This document shows positions 6,142 to 13,031 of a stretch of 13,031 nucleotides of DNA, piece by piece; position 1 is the stretch's first letter, and each line of letters opens with the position of its first letter. This DNA comes from Clostridia bacterium (GTDB lineage Bacteria; Bacillota_E; SLMV01; PUMD01). The notes beneath the pieces were generated by a model. The model made no database searches, was not told where the DNA came from, and was given only the letters and a program-made list of their open reading frames with translations. The position numbers and the translations under genes were made by a program. The DNA is taken from NCBI GenBank assembly GCA_007128555.1, contig SKXF01000294.1, positions 1 to 13,031 on the forward strand, read 5' to 3'.

Positions 6142-7047
6142 CTATCCCTGTCGACGGATCACATACTCCATGAGTTCCTCCAGGTCCCCGGTGCGGCCAT
6201 TGAAGATGCCCAGGGCCCGCAACCCGCGTTCGACTGCCTCCCGGGCCATCGCGTGGGATTGGGTCATTCCGACCAAAAGGGGATACGTTGAGCGTCCACC
6301 CTGCACATCAGATCCTGCATAACGCCCGGTCTTTTCCGGATCCCCGACAACATCAAGAACATCATCGGCGATCTGAAAGGCGAGACCAAACTCTTTGCCG
6401 TATTCGGTCAGAGCCTCCACGGAGGCAGCGTCGCCACCCCCAGCGATGGCACCGAGTCGCATCGAGGCCTGAAAAAGCGCTCCCGTCTTCATGGCATGCA
6501 AACGATCCAGGAGCTCCGGCTCTCCGACCTCTCCGCCAATGTCCAGTACCTGGCCTCCCACCATACCCGTCGATCCACAGGCCCAGGCGAGCTCGTTCAC
6601 CATGCGCAGGCCCTGTTCGGGAGTGTATCCGGAACGCCTGTCCGAGAGGATCTCAAAGGCGAGGGCCTGCAGTGCGTCACCGGCCAAGACGGCAACCGCC
6701 TCACCGAAGACACGGTGACTGGTCGGCTTTCCGCGGCGCATGTCATCATCGTCCATGCAGGGAAGATCATCGTGAATCAGGGAATAAGTGTGAATCATCT
6801 CCACAGCGCAAGCCGCTGGGAGGGCCGCCTCGAAGTGTCCTGAGACCACCCGGCAGGCCAGAAGCGTCAGCACCGGCCTGACCCGCTTGCCACCGCTGAA
6901 CACACTGTAGCGCATGGCCTTGGCCAGAGCGGGTTCAATCTCGTCCTCTGTGCCCAACCACCGATCCAACTCCTCCTCGACGGGAGATCGCAGATCGTCG
7001 AGGCACCGCGGTCGCAAGATGTCTGCTCTAGGTCTTCTCACCATCAC
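6142..7047 (-). CDS. ispA: Farnesyl diphosphate synthase (polyprenyl synthetase)
   Basis: A 301-residue trans-isoprenyl diphosphate synthase that condenses isopentenyl diphosphate with dimethylallyl or geranyl diphosphate, normally giving farnesyl diphosphate for quinones, undecaprenyl carriers and membrane lipids. Motifs: GGKRVRP (52-58), the first Asp-rich motif DDLPCMDDDDMRRG (93-106), GDALQALAFE (123-132), K187-T188 and the second Asp-rich motif DDVLD (228-232). The two-residue insertion in the first motif (DDxxxxD) and the preceding TYSLIH are those of bacterial type II farnesyl synthases such as E. coli IspA, so I favour C15 over longer products. The start is GTG at 7047; an ATG one codon in (7044) is equally possible, and the ribosome binding site is weak, suggesting coupling to xseB, which ends 12 bases upstream. 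OLE RNA follows its stop codon. Confidence 0.95.
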   Translation of the reverse strand: MMVRRPRADILRPRCLDDLRSPVEEELDRWLGTEDEIEPALAKAMRYSVFSGGKRVRPVLTLLACRVVSGHFEAALPAACAVEMIHTYSLIHDDLPCMDDDDMRRGKPTSHRVFGEAVAVLAGDALQALAFEILSDRRSGYTPEQGLRMVNELAWACGSTGMVGGQVLDIGGEVGEPELLDRLHAMKTGALFQASMRLGAIAGGGDAASVEALTEYGKEFGLAFQIADDVLDVVGDPEKTGRYAGSDVQGGRSTYPLLVGMTQSHAMAREAVERGLRALGIFNGRTGDLEELMEYVIRRQG

Positions 7048-7059
7048 CCGTCCACCATC

Positions 7060-7323
7060 CTATTCGACTGTCTCATCATCCAAACATACCCGTTGGGTCA
7101 CACCGCTCTTCAATTCAATCAGCTCTTCAATCCGCCCGTCCGCAGAGTCCAGGATCGTCTGGCACAGCTTGACCAGGTCCATTCCCTCCTCGAAAAGCTG
7201 GATTGACTCCTGCAGAGACAGGTTGCCCTCATCCAGAGCACCGGCAATGGCCTCGAGACGCCCGAGTGCCTCTTCGAAGGCGACTTCCTCACAAGCCTGA
7301 TCTGCCTGACCGTCATCCCCCAT
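7060..7323 (-). CDS. xseB: Exodeoxyribonuclease VII small subunit
   Basis: An 87-residue helical protein, the regulatory small subunit of exonuclease VII, which degrades single-stranded DNA from both ends and processes damage intermediates. Several copies bind the long helical arm of XseA. The family signature is clear: VAFEEALGRLEAIAGALDEG (about 13-32) followed by LSLQESIQLFEEGMDLVKLC. The ATG at 7323 has GGAGG eight bases upstream and lies 40 bases after the xseA stop. An acidic N-terminus and a variable C-terminal tail are normal for the family. Confidence 0.95.
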   Translation of the reverse strand: MGDDGQADQACEEVAFEEALGRLEAIAGALDEGNLSLQESIQLFEEGMDLVKLCQTILDSADGRIEELIELKSGVTQRVCLDDETVE

Positions 7324-7363
7324 TGGTTATCCCTCCACGCCATCCGTGATACGCCAAACCTCA

Positions 7364-8590
7364 CTAGGTCTTCGGGTCCTCCGGGTCGTTCACCTCTAGG
7401 ACCTGGGCTCCCACTTCCCCGCGATGAACCCTGACCGTAATCATCTCCCCAGGATTCAGAGATGAGGCCCTACGAACAACCCGGCCCTCTGCATCCGTTG
7501 CAATGCTGTAGCCTCGGGCCAGCACCCCGGCCGGATCCAGCGCTTTCAAGCGTTCGCTGCGGGACTCGAGACGCAGTCTCCTGTCCCGCAGAATATGGAC
7601 CTGCGCCCTGCAAATCTGCATCATGAGAGCATCGAGGTGCTGTCGGCGCCTGTCCACCAGATCCTCAGGACGTGTGAGGGGCCTCCGGGACGAGACGGTC
7701 TCCAATCTCTGGCGACGAACACCAACCGTTCGCCGCAGCCGGATGATCATGACATCGCTGATCCTGTTCAGATCTGCCCTCACCTGTTGGACATCGGGTG
7801 CCACGAGCTCCGCGGCTGCTGAAGGTGTGGGGGCGCGCACGTCGGCGGCGAGGTCACATAGCGTGACATCGGTCTCATGACCCACTCCGGCGACCACGGG
7901 GACCTGTGAGGCCCGTACAGCGCGAACCAGGTCCTCATCGTTGAATGCCCACAGATCCTCGAGGCTTCCCCCTCCCCGCCCGATGATAATCACATCAACA
8001 TCACCTGAGCGGTTCAGACGGTCCAGTGCCCCAATCAACTCGCCGGGCGCCGCATCTCCCTGCACCGATGCATGACATAGAAGAATGTCCAGCCCGGGAC
8101 AGCGCCGGCGGATAACCGTGACGATGTCCCGAAAGGCGGCACTTTTTCCCGAGGTCACGACCCCGACCCTGCGCGGGAAACGGGGCAGGGACTGCTTTAA
8201 GTGCTCATCGAACAGACCCTCCTCGGACAGACGCCTGTGCAGCTGCTGCCAGGCGAGATGGAGGGCACCGGTGCCAGCGGGCTCGGCCTCACGTACGTAG
8301 AACTGGTACTGTCCACTCCGGTCGTAGATGTCGATGTGACCGAAGGCGAGGATGCTCATTCCATTGCGAAGGTCAAACAGGACCGAACGCCGATTGCTGC
8401 GGAACATGACACAGCGGAGAGCAGATGTGTCGTCTTTGAGGGTAAAATAGCAGTGCCCGGAAGCCGGTTCACTCAGGTTGGACACCTCGCCCTGGATCCA
8501 CAGAGCGCGAAGCTCGGGGTTCTGGTAAAGGGTCTCTCGGATCTCCGCCGTTATATCAGCGACGGTCCAGATGCGCAGCTCATCGGGCAC
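7364..8590 (-). CDS. xseA: Exodeoxyribonuclease VII large subunit
   Basis: The catalytic subunit of exonuclease VII, 408 residues, slightly shorter than E. coli XseA (about 450). An N-terminal OB-fold DNA-binding domain covers about residues 5-100 (VSNLSEPASGHCYFTLKDD). The nuclease core follows, with RVGVVTSGKSAAFRDI (141-156), IIGRGGGSLEDLW (202-214), GVGHETDVTLCDLAAD (235-250) and RAPTPSAAAE (252-261), all characteristic and intact. A long arginine-rich helical region (about 265-360) is the expected docking arm for XseB. The C-terminal beta domain includes LARGYSIATD. The start is GTG at 8590, with GGGAGG six bases upstream, 24 bases after folD. Confidence 0.97.
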   Translation of the reverse strand: MPDELRIWTVADITAEIRETLYQNPELRALWIQGEVSNLSEPASGHCYFTLKDDTSALRCVMFRSNRRSVLFDLRNGMSILAFGHIDIYDRSGQYQFYVREAEPAGTGALHLAWQQLHRRLSEEGLFDEHLKQSLPRFPRRVGVVTSGKSAAFRDIVTVIRRRCPGLDILLCHASVQGDAAPGELIGALDRLNRSGDVDVIIIGRGGGSLEDLWAFNDEDLVRAVRASQVPVVAGVGHETDVTLCDLAADVRAPTPSAAAELVAPDVQQVRADLNRISDVMIIRLRRTVGVRRQRLETVSSRRPLTRPEDLVDRRRQHLDALMMQICRAQVHILRDRRLRLESRSERLKALDPAGVLARGYSIATDAEGRVVRRASSLNPGEMITVRVHRGEVGAQVLEVNDPEDPKT

Positions 8591-8614
8591 TGTATTCCTC
8601 CCCTGTCAACCAGT

Positions 8615-9472
8615 TCAGCCGGTGACGGACTTTCGAGCCGCCCGCACCGTGTTCTGCAGGAGCATGGCGATGGTCATGGGCCCAACGCCCCCGGGTACCG
8701 GGGTGATGGCGCTTGCCACTTCCTTGACCGCCTCAAAGTCCACATCTCCGACGAGGGTCCCATCGTCGAGTCGGTTGATTCCAACATCCATCACCACGGC
8801 ACCGGGCTTCACCATATCCGCGGTGATCATCTTCGGCACACCTGTCGCGGCAACGATGATGTCCGCCCTGGACAGGTGACCAGCCAGGTCCTGGGTGCGG
8901 GAATGACAGATAGTGATTGTGCAGTGCCGATACATCAACAGAAGGGCCTGGGGTTTGCCAACGATGTTGCTCCTGCCCACAATGACCGCTTCCTTGCCGC
9001 TCAGGTCAATGCCCAGGGTATCCAGCATGTACATCACGCCGGTGGGGGTGCAGGGCACCAGCTCGGGCTGGCCCGCCAGCAATTTGCCCATGTTCACCGG
9101 GTGGAAGCCGTCGACGTCCTTGGCAGGGTCGATGGTATTGATGATCTCCTCGTCGTCGATCTGATCCGGCGTGGGCAACTGGACCAGGATTCCATGTACA
9201 TCGGGATTGTCGTTGAGTTCTCGAACCGTTTCCATGACCTTCTCATGGGAAGAGTCTTCGGGAAGTCGTACGACGTTAGACACCATACCCACCCGCTCGC
9301 AGGCCCGGTGTTTGTTGCGCACATAGACCTTTGAAGCCGGATCCTCGCCCACGAGCACCACGGTCAGTCCGGGCGTAACCCCGTGCTCCTCCTTCAACTG
9401 CTCAACCTCTACCTTGAGATCCTTCCTCAATTGCTTCGCGATTTTGTTCCCACTGATGATCTTTGCCGCCAT
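8615..9472 (-). CDS. folD: Bifunctional methylenetetrahydrofolate dehydrogenase/cyclohydrolase
   Basis: FolD interconverts 5,10-methylene-, 5,10-methenyl- and 10-formyl-tetrahydrofolate using NADP(H), in one-carbon metabolism and, in acetogens, the methyl branch of the Wood-Ljungdahl pathway. The 285-residue length is typical. Y50 and K54 in SKVYVRNKHRA are at the same numbers as the E. coli catalytic pair. Other motifs: VQLPTPDQID, KDVDGFHPVNMG, PCTPTGVM, the dinucleotide-binding GRSNIVGKP, and TPVPGGVGPMT near the end. The frame is open for 40 more codons upstream, but ATG at 9472 (MAAKIISGNK) has GAGGAGG seven bases ahead and matches family beginnings. It directly follows nfnAB, which may feed or drain its NADPH. 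Confidence 0.97.
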   Translation of the reverse strand: MAAKIISGNKIAKQLRKDLKVEVEQLKEEHGVTPGLTVVLVGEDPASKVYVRNKHRACERVGMVSNVVRLPEDSSHEKVMETVRELNDNPDVHGILVQLPTPDQIDDEEIINTIDPAKDVDGFHPVNMGKLLAGQPELVPCTPTGVMYMLDTLGIDLSGKEAVIVGRSNIVGKPQALLLMYRHCTITICHSRTQDLAGHLSRADIIVAATGVPKMITADMVKPGAVVMDVGINRLDDGTLVGDVDFEAVKEVASAITPVPGGVGPMTIAMLLQNTVRAARKSVTG

Positions 9473-9502
9473 GGGTTTCCCTCCTCTGGGAAAAGCAACG
9501 AT

Positions 9503-9522
9503 GGGGGCCCGCAAGAGCCCCC
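9503..9522 (-). other. Strong GC hairpin between nfnB and folD
   Basis: On the transcribed strand GGGGGCUC, loop UUGC, GGGCCCCC forms an 8-bp stem with one G-U pair, eleven bases after the nfnB stop codon. A short TTTT begins about ten bases later instead of directly after the stem, so this is at best a leaky terminator. It more likely acts as an mRNA 3'-stability or processing element that sets different levels of nfnAB and the downstream genes. It ends just before the folD ribosome binding site. Confidence 0.5.
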
Positions 9523-9533
9523 GGTCACGTCTA

Positions 9534-10943
9534 CTACTCGACCTTACTGCGAATGTACTCGTCGATAGCCTCTGCAGCCTTCTTGCCTGCACCCATGGCC
9601 TGGATTACTGTGGCGGCCCCGGTCACGACGTCACCACCGGCAAAGACACCCTCGCGAGTGGTGGCACCGGTCTCCTCGTCAGCGATGATACCGCCCCAGA
9701 AGTGCGTGTCGAGACCCGGGGTGGTGCTTGATACTATCGGGTTGGGGCTGGTCCCGAGGGCCAGGATGACCGTTTCCGCATCCATTTCAAACTCCGACCC
9801 CTCGACCGGAACGGGACGGGGCCTGCCGGAATCATCGGGCTCACCGAGTTCCATCTGAACGCACTTCATGCTGCGAACCCAACCATCCTCGTCGCCAAGG
9901 AACTCGATCGGGTTGGTGAGCCAGTGGAACTGGACGCCCTCCTCAATGGCGTGATGATACTCCTCGACGCGGGCCGTCATCTCGCTCTCCGTCCGACGGT
10001 AGACGATGTGAACCTCCTCTGCGCCACTCCGCAAGGACGTGCGAGCGGCATCCATAGCCGTGTTACCTGCACCGATGACTGCCACACTGCGACCGACCTT
10101 GACCGGCGTATCTTGCTCTGGGAACATGTAGGCCTTCATGAGGTTCAGGCGGGTAAGATATTCATTGGCAGAGTATACGCCAAGGAGGTTCTCTCCGGGA
10201 TTGCCGACGAAGATGGGAAGACCTGCGCCTGCGCCCACGAATACCGCATCGAAGCCGAAATCCTCGAAGAGTTCATCGACGGTCATCGTCTTGCCGACGA
10301 TCACGTTGGTCTCAATCGTGACACCCATGTTCTTGAGTTTGCCGATTTCCTCCTGGACCAGGGCCTTGGGAAGGCGGAACTCGGGAATGCCGTACATCAG
10401 GACACCACCGGGTACGTGAAGAGCCTCGTACACGGTAACCTCGTAGCCCATCCGCGCCAGGGAGCCAGCAGCGGTCAGCCCAGCTGGGCCAGCGCCAATG
10501 ATGGCGACCTTGTGTCCGTTGGATTCAGGGGCTTCATCCGCATCGGGTTCGTTCTTCATGGCCCAATCTGCCGCGTATCGCTCGAGCCGGCCAATGGCAA
10601 TAGCCTCGCCCCGACGACCGACAATGCAGCCAACCTCGCACTGTTCCTCCTGCGGGCACACCCTCCCGCATATGGCAGGCAGGCTGTTGGTGGACTTGAT
10701 CACCCTGGCAGCCTCTCCAATATCCCCATCCTTCAGGTGACCGATGAAATCCTTTATGGGAACATCCACCGGGCATCCCTTCTCACAATCGGGCTTCTTG
10801 CAGGACAGGCAGCGCTCGGCCTCTCGCATCATCTCTTCCTCGGTATAACCGTACGGGACCTCGTCGAAGTTGTTGACCCGTTCTTCTGCGGGCTGCTCGC
10901 GCATCGGGGTCTTGACCCACCGATCGTCTTTGCTCTTAGCCAC
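9534..10943 (-). CDS. nfnB: NfnB, large subunit of the NADH-dependent ferredoxin:NADP+ oxidoreductase
   Basis: A 469-residue GltD/GltA-type flavoprotein. Alone it would be annotated 'glutamate synthase (NADPH), homotetrameric', but beside NfnA it is best read as the large subunit of the electron-bifurcating transhydrogenase that couples 2 NADPH to NADH plus reduced ferredoxin. Two [4Fe-4S] sites are visible: C45, C48, C53, C57 (CLSCKKPDCEKGC) and C92, C96, C102, C106 (CGRVCPQEEQCEVGC). The FAD-binding loop VAIIGAGPAGL is at 146-156, the NADP(H) Rossmann loop VAVIGAGNTAMDAAR at 287-301, and the second FAD motif GVFAGGDVVTGAATV is near the C-terminus. I place the start at GTG 10943 (MAKSKDDRWVK): GGAGGT lies at correct spacing and homologues begin this way. 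An ATG at 10970 would add nine residues. It overlaps nfnA by eight bases. Confidence 0.93.
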   Translation of the reverse strand: MAKSKDDRWVKTPMREQPAEERVNNFDEVPYGYTEEEMMREAERCLSCKKPDCEKGCPVDVPIKDFIGHLKDGDIGEAARVIKSTNSLPAICGRVCPQEEQCEVGCIVGRRGEAIAIGRLERYAADWAMKNEPDADEAPESNGHKVAIIGAGPAGLTAAGSLARMGYEVTVYEALHVPGGVLMYGIPEFRLPKALVQEEIGKLKNMGVTIETNVIVGKTMTVDELFEDFGFDAVFVGAGAGLPIFVGNPGENLLGVYSANEYLTRLNLMKAYMFPEQDTPVKVGRSVAVIGAGNTAMDAARTSLRSGAEEVHIVYRRTESEMTARVEEYHHAIEEGVQFHWLTNPIEFLGDEDGWVRSMKCVQMELGEPDDSGRPRPVPVEGSEFEMDAETVILALGTSPNPIVSSTTPGLDTHFWGGIIADEETGATTREGVFAGGDVVTGAATVIQAMGAGKKAAEAIDEYIRSKVE

Positions 10944-11796
10944 TGATCCCACCTCCACGCCTGCACTCATGGTCTTGCTGGAAGCTCTTGTATGCCTGTT
11001 CTTCTTCCTTGACGTACATTTTCACACGCTTGGTACTCTCATCGAAGTCAACGCTATGGGCATCGAAGAAAGGTCCGTCCACACAGGCAAACTTCAGTTC
11101 ACCGTTGATGGTGACACGGCAAGCGCCGCACATACCCGTGCCATCTACCATGATGGGATCAAGGCTGACCCATGTCTTCAGGTCGTAAGGTCGGGTGGTC
11201 TCGGCCGTGCCCCTCATCATGGGCATCGGGCCGACGGCAATGACCTCGTCAATCTGTTCGCCGGCATCGATCATCTCCTGCAGGACCCCGGTGACAAAAC
11301 CGTGATAGCCCAGGGATCCATCATCAGTACAGATCCGCAGATCCTCGCTCACAGACTCCATCTCTTCAGCAAGAATCAGAAGATCAGCGTTCCTGGCCCC
11401 AATGATGGAAGTAACTTCGACGTCCTCTCTCTGGTTGAGTTCCTTTGCAATGGGATAGGCTGGGGCGATCCCGAACCCGCCCCCAATGACGACAACGCGG
11501 CCGGATTCCGGCAGAGGTGCCTCCTGTCCAAGGGGGCCCACGAAGTCGGAGAGCGCATCACCTTCCTCCAGTGCGTTGATCATCGCAGAGGTCTTGCCCA
11601 CCTCCTGCACGACGATGGTGATGGTTCCCTCTTCGCGATCATAATCCGCCACCGTAAGGGGTATGCGCTCCCCTCCCTCACCGGTTCGAACGATCACGAA
11701 GTGTCCGGGTTGCACATGTCTTGTGACCAGAGGAGCATCCACGACGAATAGTTTGGTAACCGGCGTCAAATCGCGCTTCTTCAGGATACGGTACAT
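10936..11796 (-). CDS. nfnA: NfnA, small subunit of the NADH-dependent ferredoxin:NADP+ oxidoreductase
   Basis: A 286-residue ferredoxin reductase-like flavoprotein, often annotated 'sulfide/dihydroorotate dehydrogenase-like FAD/NAD-binding protein'. In Nfn it binds FAD, NAD(H) and a [2Fe-2S] cluster and is where NADH is formed or oxidised. Residues about 1-95 are the FAD barrel (PGHFVIVR, ERIPLTVADYD). The NAD domain starts with VVVIGGGFGIAPAYPIAKEL and includes VGPMPMMR. The cluster site has C223 and C226 (GMCGAC) and C238 (FACVDGP), with D218 just ahead, matching the unusual one-Asp, three-Cys ligation known for NfnA and arguing against an ordinary PyrK. The ATG at 11796 gives the family's usual beginning; a GTG at 11808 in frame would add four residues. 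It lies between nusB and nfnB. Confidence 0.92.
   Translation of the reverse strand: MYRILKKRDLTPVTKLFVVDAPLVTRHVQPGHFVIVRTGEGGERIPLTVADYDREEGTITIVVQEVGKTSAMINALEEGDALSDFVGPLGQEAPLPESGRVVVIGGGFGIAPAYPIAKELNQREDVEVTSIIGARNADLLILAEEMESVSEDLRICTDDGSLGYHGFVTGVLQEMIDAGEQIDEVIAVGPMPMMRGTAETTRPYDLKTWVSLDPIMVDGTGMCGACRVTINGELKFACVDGPFFDAHSVDFDESTKRVKMYVKEEEQAYKSFQQDHECRRGGGISG
10951..10956 (-). promoter_or_regulatory. Ribosome binding site that decides the nfnB start
   Basis: The transcribed strand reads GGAGGT seven bases before the GTG at 10943. It is inside the reading frame that would start at the upstream ATG (10970), which itself lacks such a site at correct spacing. This favours the shorter protein. 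Confidence 0.7.
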
Positions 11797-11823
11797 TGTC
11801 CCTCTCACCTCTTCCTTCCGGTT

Positions 11824-12252
11824 TCATTCCTCTATCTGGATGCCCGCCACGAGGGAACCCAGAATACCGTTCACGAAGGACGCAGCGCGCTCAGATGCGT
11901 AGCGCTTCGTGAGCTCGACGGCCTCATTGATGGCGACACTCGGCGGGGTTGACATGCGCCTCATCTCGTGAAGCGCCATGCGCATTATAGCGGCCTCAAC
12001 CCGTCCTATGCGGTGCAGAGACCACTTCCGCGAGCTGCCTCCAATGCTTTCGTCGTATTCTGCCCTGTGCTCCCATGTCCCTTGAATCAGGGACCCGGCA
12101 AAATCACGGTACTCCTCGACAGCAACTCCGTTACGCTGCAAGGCCTCATGGCAGATATCCGCTATCGAATCCGAGGTCACATCCTCTGACTCTCGTGACT
12201 CAATCTCAAATAAGGTTTCAAGAGCCGATATCCTCGCCTTTCTTCTCGACAT
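11824..12252 (-). CDS. nusB: Transcription antitermination factor NusB
   Basis: NusB, 142 residues, is an all-helical RNA-binding protein that joins NusE (S10) on boxA of rRNA leaders to prevent premature termination. The N-terminal signature SRRKARISALETLFEIE (about 2-18) and the C-terminal SVAINEAVELTKRYASERAA followed by FVNGILGSL are diagnostic. The middle carries IGRVEAAIMRMALHEM. The frame is open 35 codons further upstream, but that would overlap the preceding gene; the ATG at 12252 gives the conserved N-terminus. Its only nearby Shine-Dalgarno-like sequence, AAGGAG, is 14 bases away, longer than ideal, so initiation may be weak or coupled to the upstream stop, 19 bases away. Confidence 0.95.
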   Translation of the reverse strand: MSRRKARISALETLFEIESRESEDVTSDSIADICHEALQRNGVAVEEYRDFAGSLIQGTWEHRAEYDESIGGSSRKWSLHRIGRVEAAIMRMALHEMRRMSTPPSVAINEAVELTKRYASERAASFVNGILGSLVAGIQIEE

Positions 12253-12271
12253 ACGGGTATAGGCATCTCCT

Positions 12272-12685
12272 TCAGGATACTCGGATCTGACTGAGAACCA
12301 CGGTGATGTCACCCGGTCCCAGCCGAAGTACATCTTCCATTCTCTCGTAGAGGGCACTCACCAGTTGGCCCACGGCTGATGCGACGTTCCTCCCACTGGC
12401 CACGGATATGTTGAGATCGATGACCGTCCTCGCACCTGTTCTCGTGGCCCTGGCGCGGACATCAGTTATACCCTCTACCTGCTGACAGTATGCTGCAATC
12501 AGAGCCTGCATAGCCTCGCGGGAGATCCGGATCTCTCCCAGTTCCGTCTCACCGATCAGCACTGCCCGGCGGCGCAGGTACCCGGTCAGCACAAGCGAAG
12601 CCCCCAGGGTAAGAATCCCACCCCAGGCAAACCCCCTCAGCAGTGGGGATACGCCCTCAGATTCACAACGGCATGCAGGTCTCAT
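12272..12685 (-). CDS. AmaP-like Asp23-family membrane protein, short form
   Basis: A 137-residue protein with one hydrophobic segment (about residues 15-35, from LLRGFAWGGILTLGASLVL) followed by an Asp23-like domain (GEIRISREAMQALIAAYCQQ, then VEGITDVRA). This matches AmaP, the alkaline shock response membrane anchor that tethers Asp23 to the membrane in Gram-positive bacteria. It is shorter than typical AmaP, which has two N-terminal hairpin-forming helices and about 180 residues, and two cysteines stand near the N-terminus (C5, C7). It overlaps the upstream Asp23-family gene by four bases (ATGA), so the two are translationally coupled and probably form a complex. The cargo and function in this organism are not known. 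Confidence 0.8.
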   Translation of the reverse strand: MRPACRCESEGVSPLLRGFAWGGILTLGASLVLTGYLRRRAVLIGETELGEIRISREAMQALIAAYCQQVEGITDVRARATRTGARTVIDLNISVASGRNVASAVGQLVSALYERMEDVLRLGPGDITVVLSQIRVS

Positions 12686-13031
12686 TCCCCATCTTCCTCT
12701 TCAGGGCAGACCGAGAAGACCACTTCCTGGACATGAACGTTGACGGCCCTCACCTGCAGGTCGGTCATGTTCTCAATTGCTTCTTTGACATTGGTCTGAA
12801 CCGAGCGGGCCACATCGGGAATCCTGCATCCATATTCCACGTTGACGAAAAGGTCAACACTCACTTCATCTTCCTGGGTCTCAACCTTGACCCCCCGGCC
12901 ATGATCATGCCGGCCGAACCGCTCAGAAATGCTCTCCACGAGGCTGCTGGCCATACCCGTCACACCCTCGATCTCGCTGGTGGCAATGCCGGCAATAATG
13001 GCGAGCACTTCATTGGAGATCCTCACCGCAC
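12682..13031 (-). CDS. Asp23/Gls24 family envelope stress protein, 5' end cut off
   Basis: A DUF322 (Asp23/Gls24) protein, usually soluble and membrane-associated through AmaP, implicated in cell-envelope homeostasis. The family core is visible: RISNEVLAIIAGIATSEIEG near the start, then VDLFVNVEYGCRIPDVARSV and VNVHVQEVVF. The GTG at 13026 could serve as a start, but family members normally have a few residues before GxVRISxEV, and the frame is open to the window edge (codons for Ala-Val-Arg-Ile-Ser). I therefore read the GTG as an internal valine and the gene as continuing beyond 13031. The C-terminal tail is acidic (PEEEDGE). In Bacillus the counterpart beside nusB is yqhY. Confidence 0.9.
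   Translation of the reverse strand, partial: AVRISNEVLAIIAGIATSEIEGVTGMASSLVESISERFGRHDHGRGVKVETQEDEVSVDLFVNVEYGCRIPDVARSVQTNVKEAIENMTDLQVRAVNVHVQEVVFSVCPEEEDGE

Noticed and set aside
8201..9334. Plus-strand open frame of 377 codons opposite xseA and folD
   Set aside because: It is the antisense shadow of two certain genes; the translation is histidine- and glycine-rich with no family motif.
9924..10946. Plus-strand open frame of 340 codons opposite nfnB (and a similar one at 10870-11751 opposite nfnA)
   Set aside because: Long antisense frames are expected opposite GC-rich genes. The sense genes carry clear cysteine and nucleotide-binding motifs; these do not.
1..13031. CRISPR arrays, insertion sequences, tRNA or rRNA genes, phage attachment sites
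   Set aside because: I saw no regularly spaced repeats, transposase motifs, terminal inverted repeats, cloverleaf with a T-loop, or rRNA-like segments on either strand.

Overview
The window is one co-directional gene block. Every supported gene lies on the minus strand, so transcription runs from position 13031 down to 1. The order asp23-like, nusB, folD, xseA, xseB, ispA, dxs, tlyA, nadK is the well-known chromosomal cluster of Bacillota, which normally follows the spoIIIA genes and precedes argR/recN. The GC-rich sequence, frequent GTG/TTG starts with strong GGAGG ribosome binding sites, an NfnAB-type transhydrogenase and an OLE RNA locus point to an anaerobic, Clostridia-like and possibly extremophilic member of that phylum. 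I cannot name the genus from sequence alone.

Layout in transcription order: an Asp23/Gls24-family protein cut by the right edge; a short AmaP-like Asp23-family membrane protein; nusB; nfnA and nfnB (electron-bifurcating NADH:ferredoxin/NADP+ oxidoreductase); folD; xseA and xseB (exonuclease VII); ispA (farnesyl diphosphate synthase); an 818-base stretch with no credible gene (5324-6141); a four-helix membrane protein; dxs; tlyA; a doubtful 72-codon reading frame broken by an in-frame TGA; an M20 zinc carboxypeptidase; and nadK, cut by the left edge. Most junctions are short gaps or 4-8 base overlaps, so this is probably one long operon.

The most interesting element is the 818-base gap between ispA and dxs together with the membrane protein after it. 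This is the described location of OLE RNA (Ornate, Large, Extremophilic) and its membrane partner OapA. The gap is rich in inverted repeats on the transcribed strand, including a 12-bp perfect long-range complement that would close a core of about 594 nucleotides, close to the roughly 600 nucleotides known for OLE. The membrane protein has the expected size, membrane topology and position, and a pair of aspartates eight residues apart. OLE-OapA is a described system, linked to magnesium, cold and alcohol stress, but each new copy is worth documenting, and the possible switch at its 3' end is new to me.

The genes also connect functionally. Dxs and IspA sit at the start and middle of isoprenoid synthesis on either side of OLE. 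FolD produces or uses NADPH, NfnAB interconverts NADH plus reduced ferredoxin with NADPH, and NadK makes NADP+, giving a small NADP-economy theme. NusB and TlyA act in rRNA transcription and modification.
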